Positions 1-8,350 of a stretch of DNA of 62,733 bases are shown here, in pieces. A program made the position numbers and the translations under genes. Under the pieces are notes generated by a model. The model was given only the letters and a program-made list of their open reading frames with translations, did not search any database and was not told the origin of the DNA. Every line of letters begins with the position of its first letter. The stretch's first letter is position 1. This stretch comes from Draconibacterium sp. (GTDB taxonomy: Bacteria; Bacteroidota; Bacteroidia; Bacteroidales; Prolixibacteraceae): positions 1 through 62,733 of the forward strand of contig WOYV01000106.1 in assembly GCA_011620585.1 (NCBI GenBank), in the 5' to 3' direction.

Positions 1-845
1 AAACCTGGAAAAATTGCAAGGTGCCCGGAGCTGAAGAAAATGATTTCAGAAGTATTCATGCATGGGACGAAAAACGGGCGATGGTTTTTGGAGTTGCCGG
101 ACCTGATTTTGGCTATAAAACTGAAAACAGCGGCCAAACCTGGGAAATGGTTTATCGGGATACAACGCAAGTTTTGTTTTTTAATTCGCTAAAATTTGCC
201 GATGATTTTAATGGGCTGGCTGTAAGCGATCCTGTGGAAGGGAAATTCTTTGTGATTCGTACCAATGACGGCGGGAGAAACTGGGAACGAGTGGAAGATC
301 TGCCGCCAGTTGAAGACGGGGAAGCCAATTTTGCAGCATCAAATACCTGTATCGAATTTTTACCTTCAGGCAAAGCCTGGATAGCCAGTGGAGGAATGGC
401 TGCACGCGTATTTTTTTCGGAAGATTTTGGGAAAAGCTGGGAAGTTGCCAAAACGCCGATGATTCGTGGCCAGGCTTCATCAGGTATTTTTTCGATCGCA
501 TTTAAAAACCACCTCGAAGGAATAATTGTTGGTGGAATTTATGATCAGCCTGAAATAAATACAAATGTGGCAGCTTATACTGTGGATGGAGGAAAGAACT
601 GGATTTCTTCTGAAAAAATGCCCGGAGGTTATCGCTCGTGTGTGCAATTTGTTTCCGAAAGAAATGAGAACCTGGCTGTTGCCATTGGCAAAACTGGTTG
701 TGACTATTCCACTGATGGGGGAACGAATTGGGCGCCACTTTCGGGAAACGGGTATTATACTTTTCGCCCGGTGCCCGGAAAGTTGCAAGGATTTGTTGCA
801 GGCAGCAACGGAAGAATTGCTTCAGTTCGTCTTCGGCAACCATAA
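1..845 (+). CDS. BNR/Ycf48-like beta-propeller protein, 5' end missing
   Basis: The reading frame is open to the first base of the window, so the N-terminus and any signal peptide lie outside; the GTG at 21 is probably internal. The visible ~280 residues contain at least five BNR-type turns (NSGQTW, DGGRNW, DFGKSW, DGGKNW, DGGTNW), each a strand-loop of the xDxGxxW kind found in sialidase/photosystem II Hcf136-Ycf48-like propellers. Bacteroidota have many such proteins exported to the periplasm or surface; most have no assigned reaction. No catalytic residues or C-terminal sorting domain are visible, and the protein ends shortly after the last blade. The family call is firm; the function is unknown. 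Confidence 0.75.
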   Translation, partial: TWKNCKVPGAEENDFRSIHAWDEKRAMVFGVAGPDFGYKTENSGQTWEMVYRDTTQVLFFNSLKFADDFNGLAVSDPVEGKFFVIRTNDGGRNWERVEDLPPVEDGEANFAASNTCIEFLPSGKAWIASGGMAARVFFSEDFGKSWEVAKTPMIRGQASSGIFSIAFKNHLEGIIVGGIYDQPEINTNVAAYTVDGGKNWISSEKMPGGYRSCVQFVSERNENLAVAIGKTGCDYSTDGGTNWAPLSGNGYYTFRPVPGKLQGFVAGSNGRIASVRLRQP

Positions 846-882
846 ATAGCTTACTTTTACGCCATCATCAAAGTTTTTATCG

Positions 883-1809
883 ATGCAACCAAAAGGCAAA
901 AAATCACCGATAGTTGATCCATCTTCCAAGCCCGACCAGGTTTTTTTGGTAGAAGAGAACTCCATTTTGATGGACTTTCTCATGGCAAAACTTCCGCACA
1001 AAAACCGAAACAATATCAAATCTTTGTTACGAAACAAACAGGTTTGGGTCGACGATCAGTTGATTTCGCAATTCAACCATGTTCTTAAACCCGGACAAAA
1101 TGTGACGATTTCATCCAGCAGAAGCCAAGTAGAAAAAAAATTTACCGAGTTCACCATTATTTACGAAGACAACGATCTGATTGTGATCGATAAATCAGCC
1201 GGCTTATTGTCGATTGCTACAAAAAACGAGAAACGCCGAACAGCTTTCAGCATGTTGAGCGATTATGTAAAACAAAGCGATCCGGATAACAAAATATTTG
1301 TGGTTCACCGGCTCGACCGCGAAACGTCGGGCCTGATGGTTTTTGCCAGAAATGAAGAGGTAAAACATCAGTTGCAGGAAAAATGGAACGAAGCAGATAC
1401 CGCGAAAACGTACGTGGCAATTGTTGAAGGACAGGTGGAGAAGAAGGTTGGAACCATCGTTTCGTATTTATCGGAAGACAAGGTTTTTAAGGTACATTCG
1501 TCGCAAAATCCTAAAAGTGGACAGAAGGCGATTACACAATATTCGCTTATCAATTCGAATGCGAATTATTCTTTGCTGGAGGTAAATATTGAGACAGGGC
1601 GCAAAAATCAGATACGTGTTCACATGCAGGATATTGGGCACAGCATTGTTGGCGATAAGAAATACGGAGCTGTTTCAGGTCCGATTCGGAGATTGGGACT
1701 TCATGCCCAAAAGCTTGAGTTTGTGCACCCTGTTTCGACTAAAAAGCTACGCTTTGAAACAAAAATCCCACCTGCATTCCTTGCCTTGATGAAAGGAAAA
1801 TACAGGTAG
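883..1809 (+). CDS. RluA-family 23S rRNA/tRNA pseudouridine synthase
   Basis: A 308-residue protein that isomerises uridine to pseudouridine in structured RNA. An S4-like RNA-binding domain occupies about residues 25-80 (the RNKQVWVDD loop is typical), followed by the catalytic domain. The RluA signature HRLDRETSG is at 142-150, with Asp145 as the predicted catalytic aspartate; the later GRKNQIRVHM segment is the conserved substrate-binding motif of the family. Length is normal. It follows the BNR gene by 37 bp and could be cotranscribed with it. Which uridines it modifies cannot be read from the sequence, so I give no RluC/RluD symbol. Confidence 0.9.
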   Translation: MQPKGKKSPIVDPSSKPDQVFLVEENSILMDFLMAKLPHKNRNNIKSLLRNKQVWVDDQLISQFNHVLKPGQNVTISSSRSQVEKKFTEFTIIYEDNDLIVIDKSAGLLSIATKNEKRRTAFSMLSDYVKQSDPDNKIFVVHRLDRETSGLMVFARNEEVKHQLQEKWNEADTAKTYVAIVEGQVEKKVGTIVSYLSEDKVFKVHSSQNPKSGQKAITQYSLINSNANYSLLEVNIETGRKNQIRVHMQDIGHSIVGDKKYGAVSGPIRRLGLHAQKLEFVHPVSTKKLRFETKIPPAFLALMKGKYR

Positions 1810-1836
1810 GATTCTTATCTGACCGTTAATGATCTT

Positions 1837-3369
1837 TTATTCCCATGGCACCAGCGCCGACTTGTAATAGTCGATGCCGAGATCTTCGAAACGGTTACCA
1901 TGTTTGCCCAGGCGAGCTTTATATTCATCCCAGTTTCTTTGATCGGGTGCAGTCCAGCCAATTTCGGCATAGCCGGGTAAACGTGGGAAAACCATGTATT
2001 CCACTTCGTCGATATTGGTAACGGTTTCTGACCAAAGCGGAGCTTCTACCCCTAAAATTTTGTCTTTGCCAATACCTGGGACAAGCGAAGCCGGATCCCA
2101 GTTGTAACCGTTATCTACTTCGATATATCCGGCCCAGTGTAGTCCAAGGTGCGTGGTAGAGTCATATTGCATATCAAGGTATGCACGCGCAGCCGGCGAC
2201 ATCAGCACCTGGGCGCCTTTTTCAACTCCCATGGTTGTATTTTCAACATCGGCCCAAAACTGAACAGTGGCCCCTTCAACCGGAGTGGCGTTGGCAATTT
2301 CGTCCCAGCCAATTACTTTTTTACCGTATTTTACAACTATTTCCTGAACACGATTTACAAAAGGGATATAGTCTTCGAGTGGAGTGGAGTGCGATTCATC
2401 GCCGCCAATATGGATGTACGGGCCAGGTGTCAAAGCAGCCAATTCACGAACAACATCATCGATAAACTGGTAAGTCACTTCTTTATCGGTACAAAGCGTA
2501 CTGAACCCAACCCTGGTCCCGGTATAAAGTTCGGTGGCTTTACCGTTGCAGTTGAGTTCGGCGTATGAAGCCAAGGCAGCATTGGTATGTCCAGGCATAT
2601 CAATTTCGGGAACAATCATGATCTGACGATCAGCAGCATATTGTACAAGGCCGGAATATTGTTCCTGTGTATAAAATCCGCCTGTACCACCACCAACTTC
2701 AAGACTTCCACCAATTTCGGCAAGCTTAGGCCACGATTTTATTTCAATCCTCCACCCCTGGTCGTCAGACAGGTGCAAGTGCAGCACATTCATTTTATAC
2801 AAGGCCAGAAAATCAATGAATTGTTTTACTTCTTCTACACTGAAAAAGTGACGGGCAACATCGAGCATGGCACCGCGGTAGCCAAAATCAGGATGGTCGG
2901 TAATCGTACCGGTTGGAATTACAAGAGGTTCTCCGGTATTGCTTTTTACAGGTAAGGTTTGAAGTAAAGTCTGAATGCCAAAGAAACAACCTGCTGCATC
3001 GGCACCGGTGATCTTTACCAATTTTTTGTCGATGTTCAACTCGTACGCTTGCGCGGGCATTCCGCTTGCTACAGAAATATAGATTCCTTTTGCAGGTGCG
3101 GCGCTAACGGTTTCGGTGGTTACTGCACTCCCTGTAAAATTATTTATTTTATTCGACAGAAATTCTGCTGATGACAGTAGTCCATCCACTCCTTCCTGGA
3201 CATATACAACCGTAGCCCCATTTAATTCGAAGGCACTTCCGCTGGCTGTAACGCTCACGGGTTTTGGGATAAAAGCCGTTTGGCTTAGATCGGTTTTTAC
3301 CGATTCGGTACAGGCGCTTAGCATTAAAAATAACGCTGCCAAAGAATACCAGTATTGTTTGATTTTCAT
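1837..3369 (-). CDS. GH20 beta-N-acetylhexosaminidase, lipoprotein
   Basis: An exo-acting glycosidase that removes terminal beta-linked GlcNAc/GalNAc. I start it at the ATG at 3369, giving 510 residues with a lipoprotein signal (LSAC, Cys20); the frame stays open upstream but that extension has no signal-peptide character. A GH20b-like N-terminal domain (about 35-155) is followed by the catalytic barrel, which begins with the typical FGYRGAMLDVARH. The catalytic Asp-Glu pair is D324-E325 in HIGGDES. The Cys anchor suggests action at the outer membrane on chitin-, glycan- or peptidoglycan-derived sugars. It stands alone, without SusC/SusD neighbours, so it is not part of an obvious polysaccharide utilisation locus. 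Confidence 0.92.
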   Translation of the reverse strand: MKIKQYWYSLAALFLMLSACTESVKTDLSQTAFIPKPVSVTASGSAFELNGATVVYVQEGVDGLLSSAEFLSNKINNFTGSAVTTETVSAAPAKGIYISVASGMPAQAYELNIDKKLVKITGADAAGCFFGIQTLLQTLPVKSNTGEPLVIPTGTITDHPDFGYRGAMLDVARHFFSVEEVKQFIDFLALYKMNVLHLHLSDDQGWRIEIKSWPKLAEIGGSLEVGGGTGGFYTQEQYSGLVQYAADRQIMIVPEIDMPGHTNAALASYAELNCNGKATELYTGTRVGFSTLCTDKEVTYQFIDDVVRELAALTPGPYIHIGGDESHSTPLEDYIPFVNRVQEIVVKYGKKVIGWDEIANATPVEGATVQFWADVENTTMGVEKGAQVLMSPAARAYLDMQYDSTTHLGLHWAGYIEVDNGYNWDPASLVPGIGKDKILGVEAPLWSETVTNIDEVEYMVFPRLPGYAEIGWTAPDQRNWDEYKARLGKHGNRFEDLGIDYYKSALVPWE

Positions 3370-3544
3370 TTTTAGATAAGTATTGGTTTTTAAAAATTTT
3401 AAATAGATTACAAATTTAAAGAAAAAAATTAATCTAATTGATGAGGTAACTTGCTTTTGGGAAGATAAAATTTCTGATCTCGTTTTGCGAAATCTGCCTG
3501 GATAACAAACTGGAATTAAGAATATTGAATAGATGATTGAGAAG

Positions 3545-4414
3545 CTATTCCTCCCATTTGAGTGGTTCGGGATGAACGGTGGTAAAAAAACCAAACTCGC
3601 TTTCGATTACTTTTTCGAGGCGTGTACATATTTCGTGCGCATCTTCGATCGACATTTTTGCAGGGAGTTTGATGTGGCAACTCATTTCGGTATGCTTCCC
3701 GTAATTGTGAATGTGGATGTGGTGCAGGTGTAACGGAAAATCAAAACCTTGCTGGGTGGTTTCCCGAATGGACGATAACAAATCGTTAGATGGGCTTTCG
3801 CCTAAAAGAGCGGTCATTTCTTTGGAAAGAATTTCGTAGCAGGCGTACCCAATCATTAGGGCTACAATTATACTTAAAACGGCATCGGTCCACCAAAAAG
3901 AGCTTCCCAGTGCAATCCCGATTAGTACAATTACGGAGGAAAGAGCATCTGTTCTGTGGTGCCAGCCATCGGCAATAAGCATATTCGATTTTATTTTTTT
4001 ACCTGCCCAAAACGAATACTGTGTCATAATTTCGTTTACAACAATCGAAATAATAATTGCAATCCAGGCAAAAGTGCTGTAGTATGTATGCTCCCGAGTG
4101 CCAAATTTTTCGATTCCGCCAATAATAAAATCGAACGCAACAATAGCCAGTACTACCCCAATAATCATCGAGGCAATGTGTTCGGCCCGTCCGTGTCCGA
4201 ATGGATGATCATCGTCAGCTGGTTTTCTCGAAATTTTCCCTCCAATTAAAACAATGGCGGACGTTACTACGTCCGAAATTGAATGCCAGGCATCGGCAAC
4301 AAGTGCCAAAGACCCGGTTGTAATGCCTGCCCAATATTTTAATGCAGAAAGTGTGATATTTCCAATAATAGAAAACCAGCCGGCCCGTAAATTATACTTT
4401 TTACTTTCTTCCAT
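3545..4414 (-). CDS. Cation diffusion facilitator (CDF) divalent metal exporter
   Basis: A 289-residue inner-membrane antiporter of the FieF/ZitB type with six predicted membrane segments and a C-terminal cytoplasmic metal-sensing domain (about 205-285). The two-metal transport site is visible as DxxHxxxD: D41-H44-D48 in TM2 (DAWHSISD) and D149-H152-D156 in TM5 (DGWHHRTD). The HHxxD form in TM5 fits Zn/Fe/Cd better than Mn, where an N/D pattern is more usual, but that is inference. A His/Asp cluster (DDDHPFGHGRAEH) follows TM2, as in FieF. Family assignment is secure; the metal is not. Confidence 0.92.
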   Translation of the reverse strand: MEESKKYNLRAGWFSIIGNITLSALKYWAGITTGSLALVADAWHSISDVVTSAIVLIGGKISRKPADDDHPFGHGRAEHIASMIIGVVLAIVAFDFIIGGIEKFGTREHTYYSTFAWIAIIISIVVNEIMTQYSFWAGKKIKSNMLIADGWHHRTDALSSVIVLIGIALGSSFWWTDAVLSIIVALMIGYACYEILSKEMTALLGESPSNDLLSSIRETTQQGFDFPLHLHHIHIHNYGKHTEMSCHIKLPAKMSIEDAHEICTRLEKVIESEFGFFTTVHPEPLKWEE

Positions 4415-4498
4415 CTATATTGAATTCAGCCTAAAAATACTAAAAAACAGAAAGATTGTTTAATCGAATCGTAATTTTGAACAAGATTGAAAGCAGAG

Positions 4499-5185
4499 TT
4501 ATTTTATTTTATCCGACACTTTGCTGATCAACTTATTCATGCCGGGTTTGTTGCTAAACTTCGCAAACAGGCCTCCTTTCCCAAAATGCAATAAAATATT
4601 TCGGAGATAAACAAAAATGCCAAAACTGTGGGCGGCAAACAGAACCGGATCGAGGCGGGCTATCGAATATGTGAAAATCATTAACGAACCCAGCGTACTT
4701 ATCACCCAGAATCCAACTGGCAGCAACGATTCTTTTTCTTTTTCCGAATAGATCCATTGGTAGAAGAAACGCGAAATAAAAATAAGTTGAGCCAGTGTTC
4801 CCCAGATCATCCAAAATCGGCTGACTTCTTTGTTTTGCAAAATCGAAGAATAATTTCCTGAATAGATCAACCAAAACAGAAAAGCGATCGGAACAATTAC
4901 CGCCAGGATTCGGGAGAGCAGGTGCATTTTCCTCCAGGCATTCTTCAACTGTAGATTACGGATGTAAATGGTATATACCAGGAACTGGCCTACAACGATG
5001 GCAAAGTCGTTACGCAAAATTCCGTAGGTAAGCATAAGTATGGAAGCAACCAGGCTGATTTGCCAGAAAATAATGGGGGAGATGACCTCTCCTTCTTTTT
5101 CCGATTTGAACCACTGTGCAATGGTGCGCAGAAAGAAAAGTATCTGGGCCAGAAAACCCAGCGCTATGATCAGAATGTTGTTCAT
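4499..5185 (-). CDS. Tandem LAB_N-domain (lipid-A-disaccharide synthase N-terminal-like) membrane protein
   Basis: A 228-residue, mostly hydrophobic protein made of two copies of the LAB_N domain: about residues 5-78 and 127-200, joined by a further membrane segment at 91-108. The copies align well: FFLRTIAQWFKSEKEGE in the first matches FISRFFYQWIYSEKEKE in the second, and both continue into a P-x-x-FW motif. LAB_N is otherwise found at the N-terminus of some LpxB-type or glycosyltransferase proteins and belongs to the PQ-loop/MtN3-like fold group. No enzymatic domain is attached here. It lies just after rnc in the same direction. A role in handling lipid-linked sugars is only a guess. Confidence 0.75.
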   Translation of the reverse strand: MNNILIIALGFLAQILFFLRTIAQWFKSEKEGEVISPIIFWQISLVASILMLTYGILRNDFAIVVGQFLVYTIYIRNLQLKNAWRKMHLLSRILAVIVPIAFLFWLIYSGNYSSILQNKEVSRFWMIWGTLAQLIFISRFFYQWIYSEKEKESLLPVGFWVISTLGSLMIFTYSIARLDPVLFAAHSFGIFVYLRNILLHFGKGGLFAKFSNKPGMNKLISKVSDKIK

Positions 5186-5239
5186 GTTAATTTTCGAGAG
5201 AGTAAAAGTATAAAGAATGTTGAGAATAAGGAGCTCTTT

Positions 5240-5974
5240 TTACTCGGTCACCTTAAGTTTTTCGAGGGTTTCTTTAGCTGCATTCTGGTGTGCTTCTTTT
5301 TTCGAGGTGCCACTACCACGTCCAACTTCTTTATTATCGATTTTAATTACAGCGTTAAATTTGGGCTGTTTAAGTGCTTCTTCGATTTCTTCGGTAGTTT
5401 CAAATTCTATCTCGTGTTTGTTTTTTTGACTCCACTCAATCAGTTGACTTTTAAAGTTGGAATCTTCCTGCTCAATTTCGTTCAGATTAACAAAGCGCGA
5501 AAGGATACGTTTTGTAACAAAATATTTAGCCGCCCGGTAATCACGGTCGAGATAAATGGCGCCAATCAAAGCTTCAAGCGCATCACCGTAAATATGGCTT
5601 TTGTCGACTTTTTTTGTGGTGTTCGAGTCAATAAAAACATGTAAGCCCATTTCGTGGGTAAGATTGGTCAGGAATGCCCGGTTTACAAGTTTCGATCGGG
5701 TTTTGGTTAAAAAACCTTCGTCTTCCTGCGGAAACCGATTGTATAAAAAATCGGCAATAATCGCACCCAGAATAGCGTCGCCAAGATATTCCAGACGTTC
5801 GTTATTCACCAGGTTGCCCTGCGAATCGACAGTGGAAGCCGATTTGTGAATAAAGGCAAGATCGTAAAGTTTAAGGTTACGCGGATAAAACCCGAGCAGA
5901 TCCTTTAAAAATAAATAAAACTCTTTCCGATCAGACGAAAAGAGTTTTACTCGTTGTACTATTTTTCTTACCAC
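5240..5974 (-). CDS. rnc: Ribonuclease III
   Basis: A 244-residue double-strand-specific endoribonuclease for rRNA and mRNA processing. The N-terminal RNase III domain carries the signature NERLEYLGD (58-66) with metal-binding E62 and D66, and the second acidic pair D131/E134 in DALEALIGA. The C-terminal double-stranded-RNA-binding domain covers about 172-240 and ends GTSKKEAHQNAAKETLEKL. It lies 6 bp after fabF, in the conserved acpP-fabF-rnc order of many Bacteroidota, and is presumably transcribed from the acpP promoter. Confidence 0.97.
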   Translation of the reverse strand: MVRKIVQRVKLFSSDRKEFYLFLKDLLGFYPRNLKLYDLAFIHKSASTVDSQGNLVNNERLEYLGDAILGAIIADFLYNRFPQEDEGFLTKTRSKLVNRAFLTNLTHEMGLHVFIDSNTTKKVDKSHIYGDALEALIGAIYLDRDYRAAKYFVTKRILSRFVNLNEIEQEDSNFKSQLIEWSQKNKHEIEFETTEEIEEALKQPKFNAVIKIDNKEVGRGSGTSKKEAHQNAAKETLEKLKVTE

Positions 5975-5980
5975 AGTTTT

Positions 5981-7222
5981 CTACAATTTTTTGAAAACCA
6001 AAGTAGCATTGTGCCCACCAAAACCAAAAGTATTGCTGATGGCAATATTGATTACCCGTTGCTTAGCCTTGTTGAATGTGAAATCAAGGCGGCTGTCGAT
6101 TTCCGGGTCATCGGTAAAGTGGTTGATGGTTGGAGGTACTATGCTATTTTGCATTGCCAGCAAACAAGCAAGTCCTTCAACGGCACCGGCTGCACCCAAA
6201 AGGTGACCGGTCATCGATTTGGTTGAACTGATACTTAGTTTGTAAGCATGCTCGCCAAAAGTTTTAAGAATAGCTTTTGGTTCTGCAATATCGCCAAGAG
6301 GGGTAGATGTGCCGTGAACGTTGATATAATCAACATCTCCGACCTGGAGGCCGGCATCTTCCAATGCCCACTTCATTACCAGGCTGGCTCCTCTTCCATC
6401 CGGATCAGGTGCGGTCATATGAAAGGCATCGCTTGACATACCACCACCAGCAAACTCGGCATAAATTTTAGCCCCTCTTTTTATCGCGTGTTCGTATTCT
6501 TCCAATACAAATGCTGCCGAACCTTCAGCAATTACAAATCCGTCGCGGTCTTTGTCAAATGGGCGGGATCCTGTTTTCGGGTCGTCGTTACGGGCCGATA
6601 AGGCCCGCATTGAGCTAAATCCGGCAACTCCAGCTTCATTTACTCCTGCTTCCGAACCTCCCGAAATCATAAGGTCTGCTTTCCCCATGCGAATCATGTT
6701 GAAAGCATCGATCAAGGCATGAGAAGCCGAAGCACAGGCACTAACGGTAGTGTAATTAGGCCCTCTGAATCCGTATTTTATTGAAATTAAGCCTCCTGCG
6801 ATATTGGCGATCATTTTTGGAATAAAAAACGGCGAAAAACGCGGCCGGTCTGGACTGAAGTCTCTAACTTCCTGAAAGAATGTTTCAAGGCCACCTATTC
6901 CGGCGCCCCAAATTACGCCAACGCGGTCACCATCAACAGTTTCCAGATCAAGTTGACTGTCTTCGATTGCCTGGGCCGAACTCGCAAAGGCATACTGGGT
7001 GTATTTGTCGTGTTTCCGAACCTCCTTTTTTTCGATATACAAAAGCGGATCGAAATTTTTTATTTCACACGCAAATCTGGTTGGGAAATTTGAGGCATCG
7101 AAGTGAGTGATAGGACCTGCCCCACTCACCCCGTCCTTTAAATTCTCCCAGTACTCTTGTACCGAGTTCCCCAATGGATTAACAGTACCGACACCGGTTA
7201 TTACAACCCGTTTTAATTCCAT
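5981..7222 (-). CDS. fabF: 3-oxoacyl-[acyl-carrier-protein] synthase II
   Basis: A 413-residue condensing enzyme that extends acyl-ACP with malonyl-ACP during fatty acid synthesis. The Cys-His-His triad is visible: C163 in SACASASHAL, H303 in NVHGTSTPLGD and H340 in KSMTGHLLGAAG. Length and the C-terminal GFGGHNATLVF match FabF. It is 21 bp downstream of acpP, which encodes the substrate carrier, and 6 bp upstream of rnc, forming one leftward operon. Confidence 0.97.
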   Translation of the reverse strand: MELKRVVITGVGTVNPLGNSVQEYWENLKDGVSGAGPITHFDASNFPTRFACEIKNFDPLLYIEKKEVRKHDKYTQYAFASSAQAIEDSQLDLETVDGDRVGVIWGAGIGGLETFFQEVRDFSPDRPRFSPFFIPKMIANIAGGLISIKYGFRGPNYTTVSACASASHALIDAFNMIRMGKADLMISGGSEAGVNEAGVAGFSSMRALSARNDDPKTGSRPFDKDRDGFVIAEGSAAFVLEEYEHAIKRGAKIYAEFAGGGMSSDAFHMTAPDPDGRGASLVMKWALEDAGLQVGDVDYINVHGTSTPLGDIAEPKAILKTFGEHAYKLSISSTKSMTGHLLGAAGAVEGLACLLAMQNSIVPPTINHFTDDPEIDSRLDFTFNKAKQRVINIAISNTFGFGGHNATLVFKKL

Positions 7223-7243
7223 AAAATGAAAAATATGAGAAAA

Positions 7244-7480
7244 TTACTTAACTGCTGATTCGATGTGAGCAATTGCTTCACCTACTGTGGAAATTTTTTC
7301 AGCCTCGTCGTCAGGAATAGCAAGATCGAATTCTTTCTCGAATTCCATGATTAATTCTACGGTGTCGAGTGAGTCAGCACCTAAATCGTTGGTGAATGAT
7401 GCTTCCGGAGTTACTTCACTTTCGTCAACACCTAGTTTGTCAACGATGATTGCTTTTACTTTTGCTGCAACGTCAGACAT
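7244..7480 (-). CDS. acpP: Acyl carrier protein
   Basis: A 78-residue acidic carrier that holds growing acyl chains on a 4'-phosphopantetheine arm. The attachment serine is S37 in [12 protein letters not shown] use the ATG at 7480; the open frame runs further upstream, but that extension overlaps the likely -7 promoter element. First gene of the acpP-fabF-rnc operon and divergent from purN across about 186 bp. Confidence 0.97.
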   Translation of the reverse strand: MSDVAAKVKAIIVDKLGVDESEVTPEASFTNDLGADSLDTVELIMEFEKEFDLAIPDDEAEKISTVGEAIAHIESAVK

Positions 7481-7530
7481 AATAATTCTAATTTTAATTA
7501 ATACTAATTTTTGTTTTAAATAATTCGCTG

Positions 7531-7562
7531 CAAAGTAATACATTTACGCTTTATATTTCCAA
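7531..7562 (-). promoter_or_regulatory. Probable promoter of acpP-fabF-rnc
   Basis: On the minus strand a TTG (7560-7562) is followed after 21 bp by TTACTTTG (7531-7538), close to the Bacteroidota sigma-ABfr consensus TTG-N19..21-TAnnTTTG with one mismatch in the -7 box. Initiation would fall near 7524, leaving a leader of about 45 nt before the acpP ATG. This argues against any start upstream of 7480. Confidence 0.5.
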
Positions 7563-7615
7563 GAAAAACTTGAAAAAAGATGTTAACATGGCAGGTATTC
7601 AATAATCTAAAAACC

Positions 7616-7623
7616 TAAATTTG
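7616..7623 (+). promoter_or_regulatory. Possible -7 promoter element for purN
   Basis: TAAATTTG matches TAnnTTTG exactly and lies about 44 bp before the purN ATG. No clear TTG is seen at the -33 position, so this is a partial match only. Confidence 0.4.
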
Positions 7624-7666
7624 AATACATTGTTTAAATGTTCCAAAACTTTTAAGACCATATAAA

Positions 7667-8236
7667 ATGACTGAAAAAAGAATAGCCATTTTTGCTTCAG
7701 GATCGGGAACAAATGCACAAAATATTTTTGAATACTTTGCTGATAATAAAAGCGTTGTTGTCGATTCGCTATGGGCAAACAAGCCCGATGCTTATGCACT
7801 GGAACGTGCCCGTAAATTTGGCATCGAAAGCTTTGTTTTTAACCGTGATCAATTCTATCAAAACACCGGCATTATCTCAACGTTAAATCAACGTAAAGTG
7901 GACCTGATTGTGCTTGCAGGTTTCCTCTGGTTGATCCCCGATTACCTGGTTCGCAATTTTACTATTGTTAATATACACCCGGCTTTGTTGCCTAAATACG
8001 GCGGAAAAGGAATGTACGGAATGAATGTTCACAAAGCAGTAGTGGAAAACCGTGAAAAGGAGTCCGGTATTTCGATTCATTATGTAAATGAAAATTACGA
8101 CGAGGGGAAATTGATCTTTCAGGCCCGGTGTAATGTGCTGCCAGATGATACTCCCGAACAGGTGGCTGCCAAAGTCCATGAACTCGAATACGCACATTTC
8201 CCGCGGGTGATCGACGAAGTTCTCCGGAAAATGTAA
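7667..8236 (+). CDS. purN: Phosphoribosylglycinamide formyltransferase (GART)
   Basis: A 189-residue enzyme that transfers a formyl group from 10-formyl-THF to GAR in the third step of purine synthesis. The phosphate-binding loop is SGSGTNAQN near the N-terminus. Catalytic N102 and H104 are in VNIHPALLP, and D145 in ENYDEG corresponds to the third catalytic residue of the E. coli enzyme. Length is normal. It stands alone; the PurF-like gene at 51.5 kb is the only other purine-pathway gene in the window. Confidence 0.95.
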   Translation: MTEKRIAIFASGSGTNAQNIFEYFADNKSVVVDSLWANKPDAYALERARKFGIESFVFNRDQFYQNTGIISTLNQRKVDLIVLAGFLWLIPDYLVRNFTIVNIHPALLPKYGGKGMYGMNVHKAVVENREKESGISIHYVNENYDEGKLIFQARCNVLPDDTPEQVAAKVHELEYAHFPRVIDEVLRKM

Positions 8237-8338
8237 GCCTTTGCTAAGTTTTGTCTACCTGCTGGTTAATAAACTTTACATTTATAGTCTTCTTGTTAAA
8301 TAATGTTAAGCTTCATAACCAAGCGATTTCTTTCAAAT

Positions 8339-8346
8339 TATCTTTG
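8339..8346 (+). promoter_or_regulatory. -7-like promoter element directly before the histidine kinase
   Basis: TATCTTTG matches TAnnTTTG exactly but ends only 5 bp before the ATG at 8351, so a transcript from it would begin at or just inside the start codon. Either it is fortuitous, or translation begins at the second Met codon (8363), giving a very short leader. No TTG is found at the expected -33 distance. Confidence 0.35.
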
Positions 8347-8350
8347 ATCC

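Noticed and set aside
3370-3594. N-terminal extension of the GH20 open frame
   Set aside because: It precedes the lipoprotein signal peptide, overlaps the CDF gene and has no protein-like pattern.
5060-5644. 194-codon plus-strand frame, Phe-rich
   Set aside because: Antisense to rnc and the LAB_N gene; no start context.
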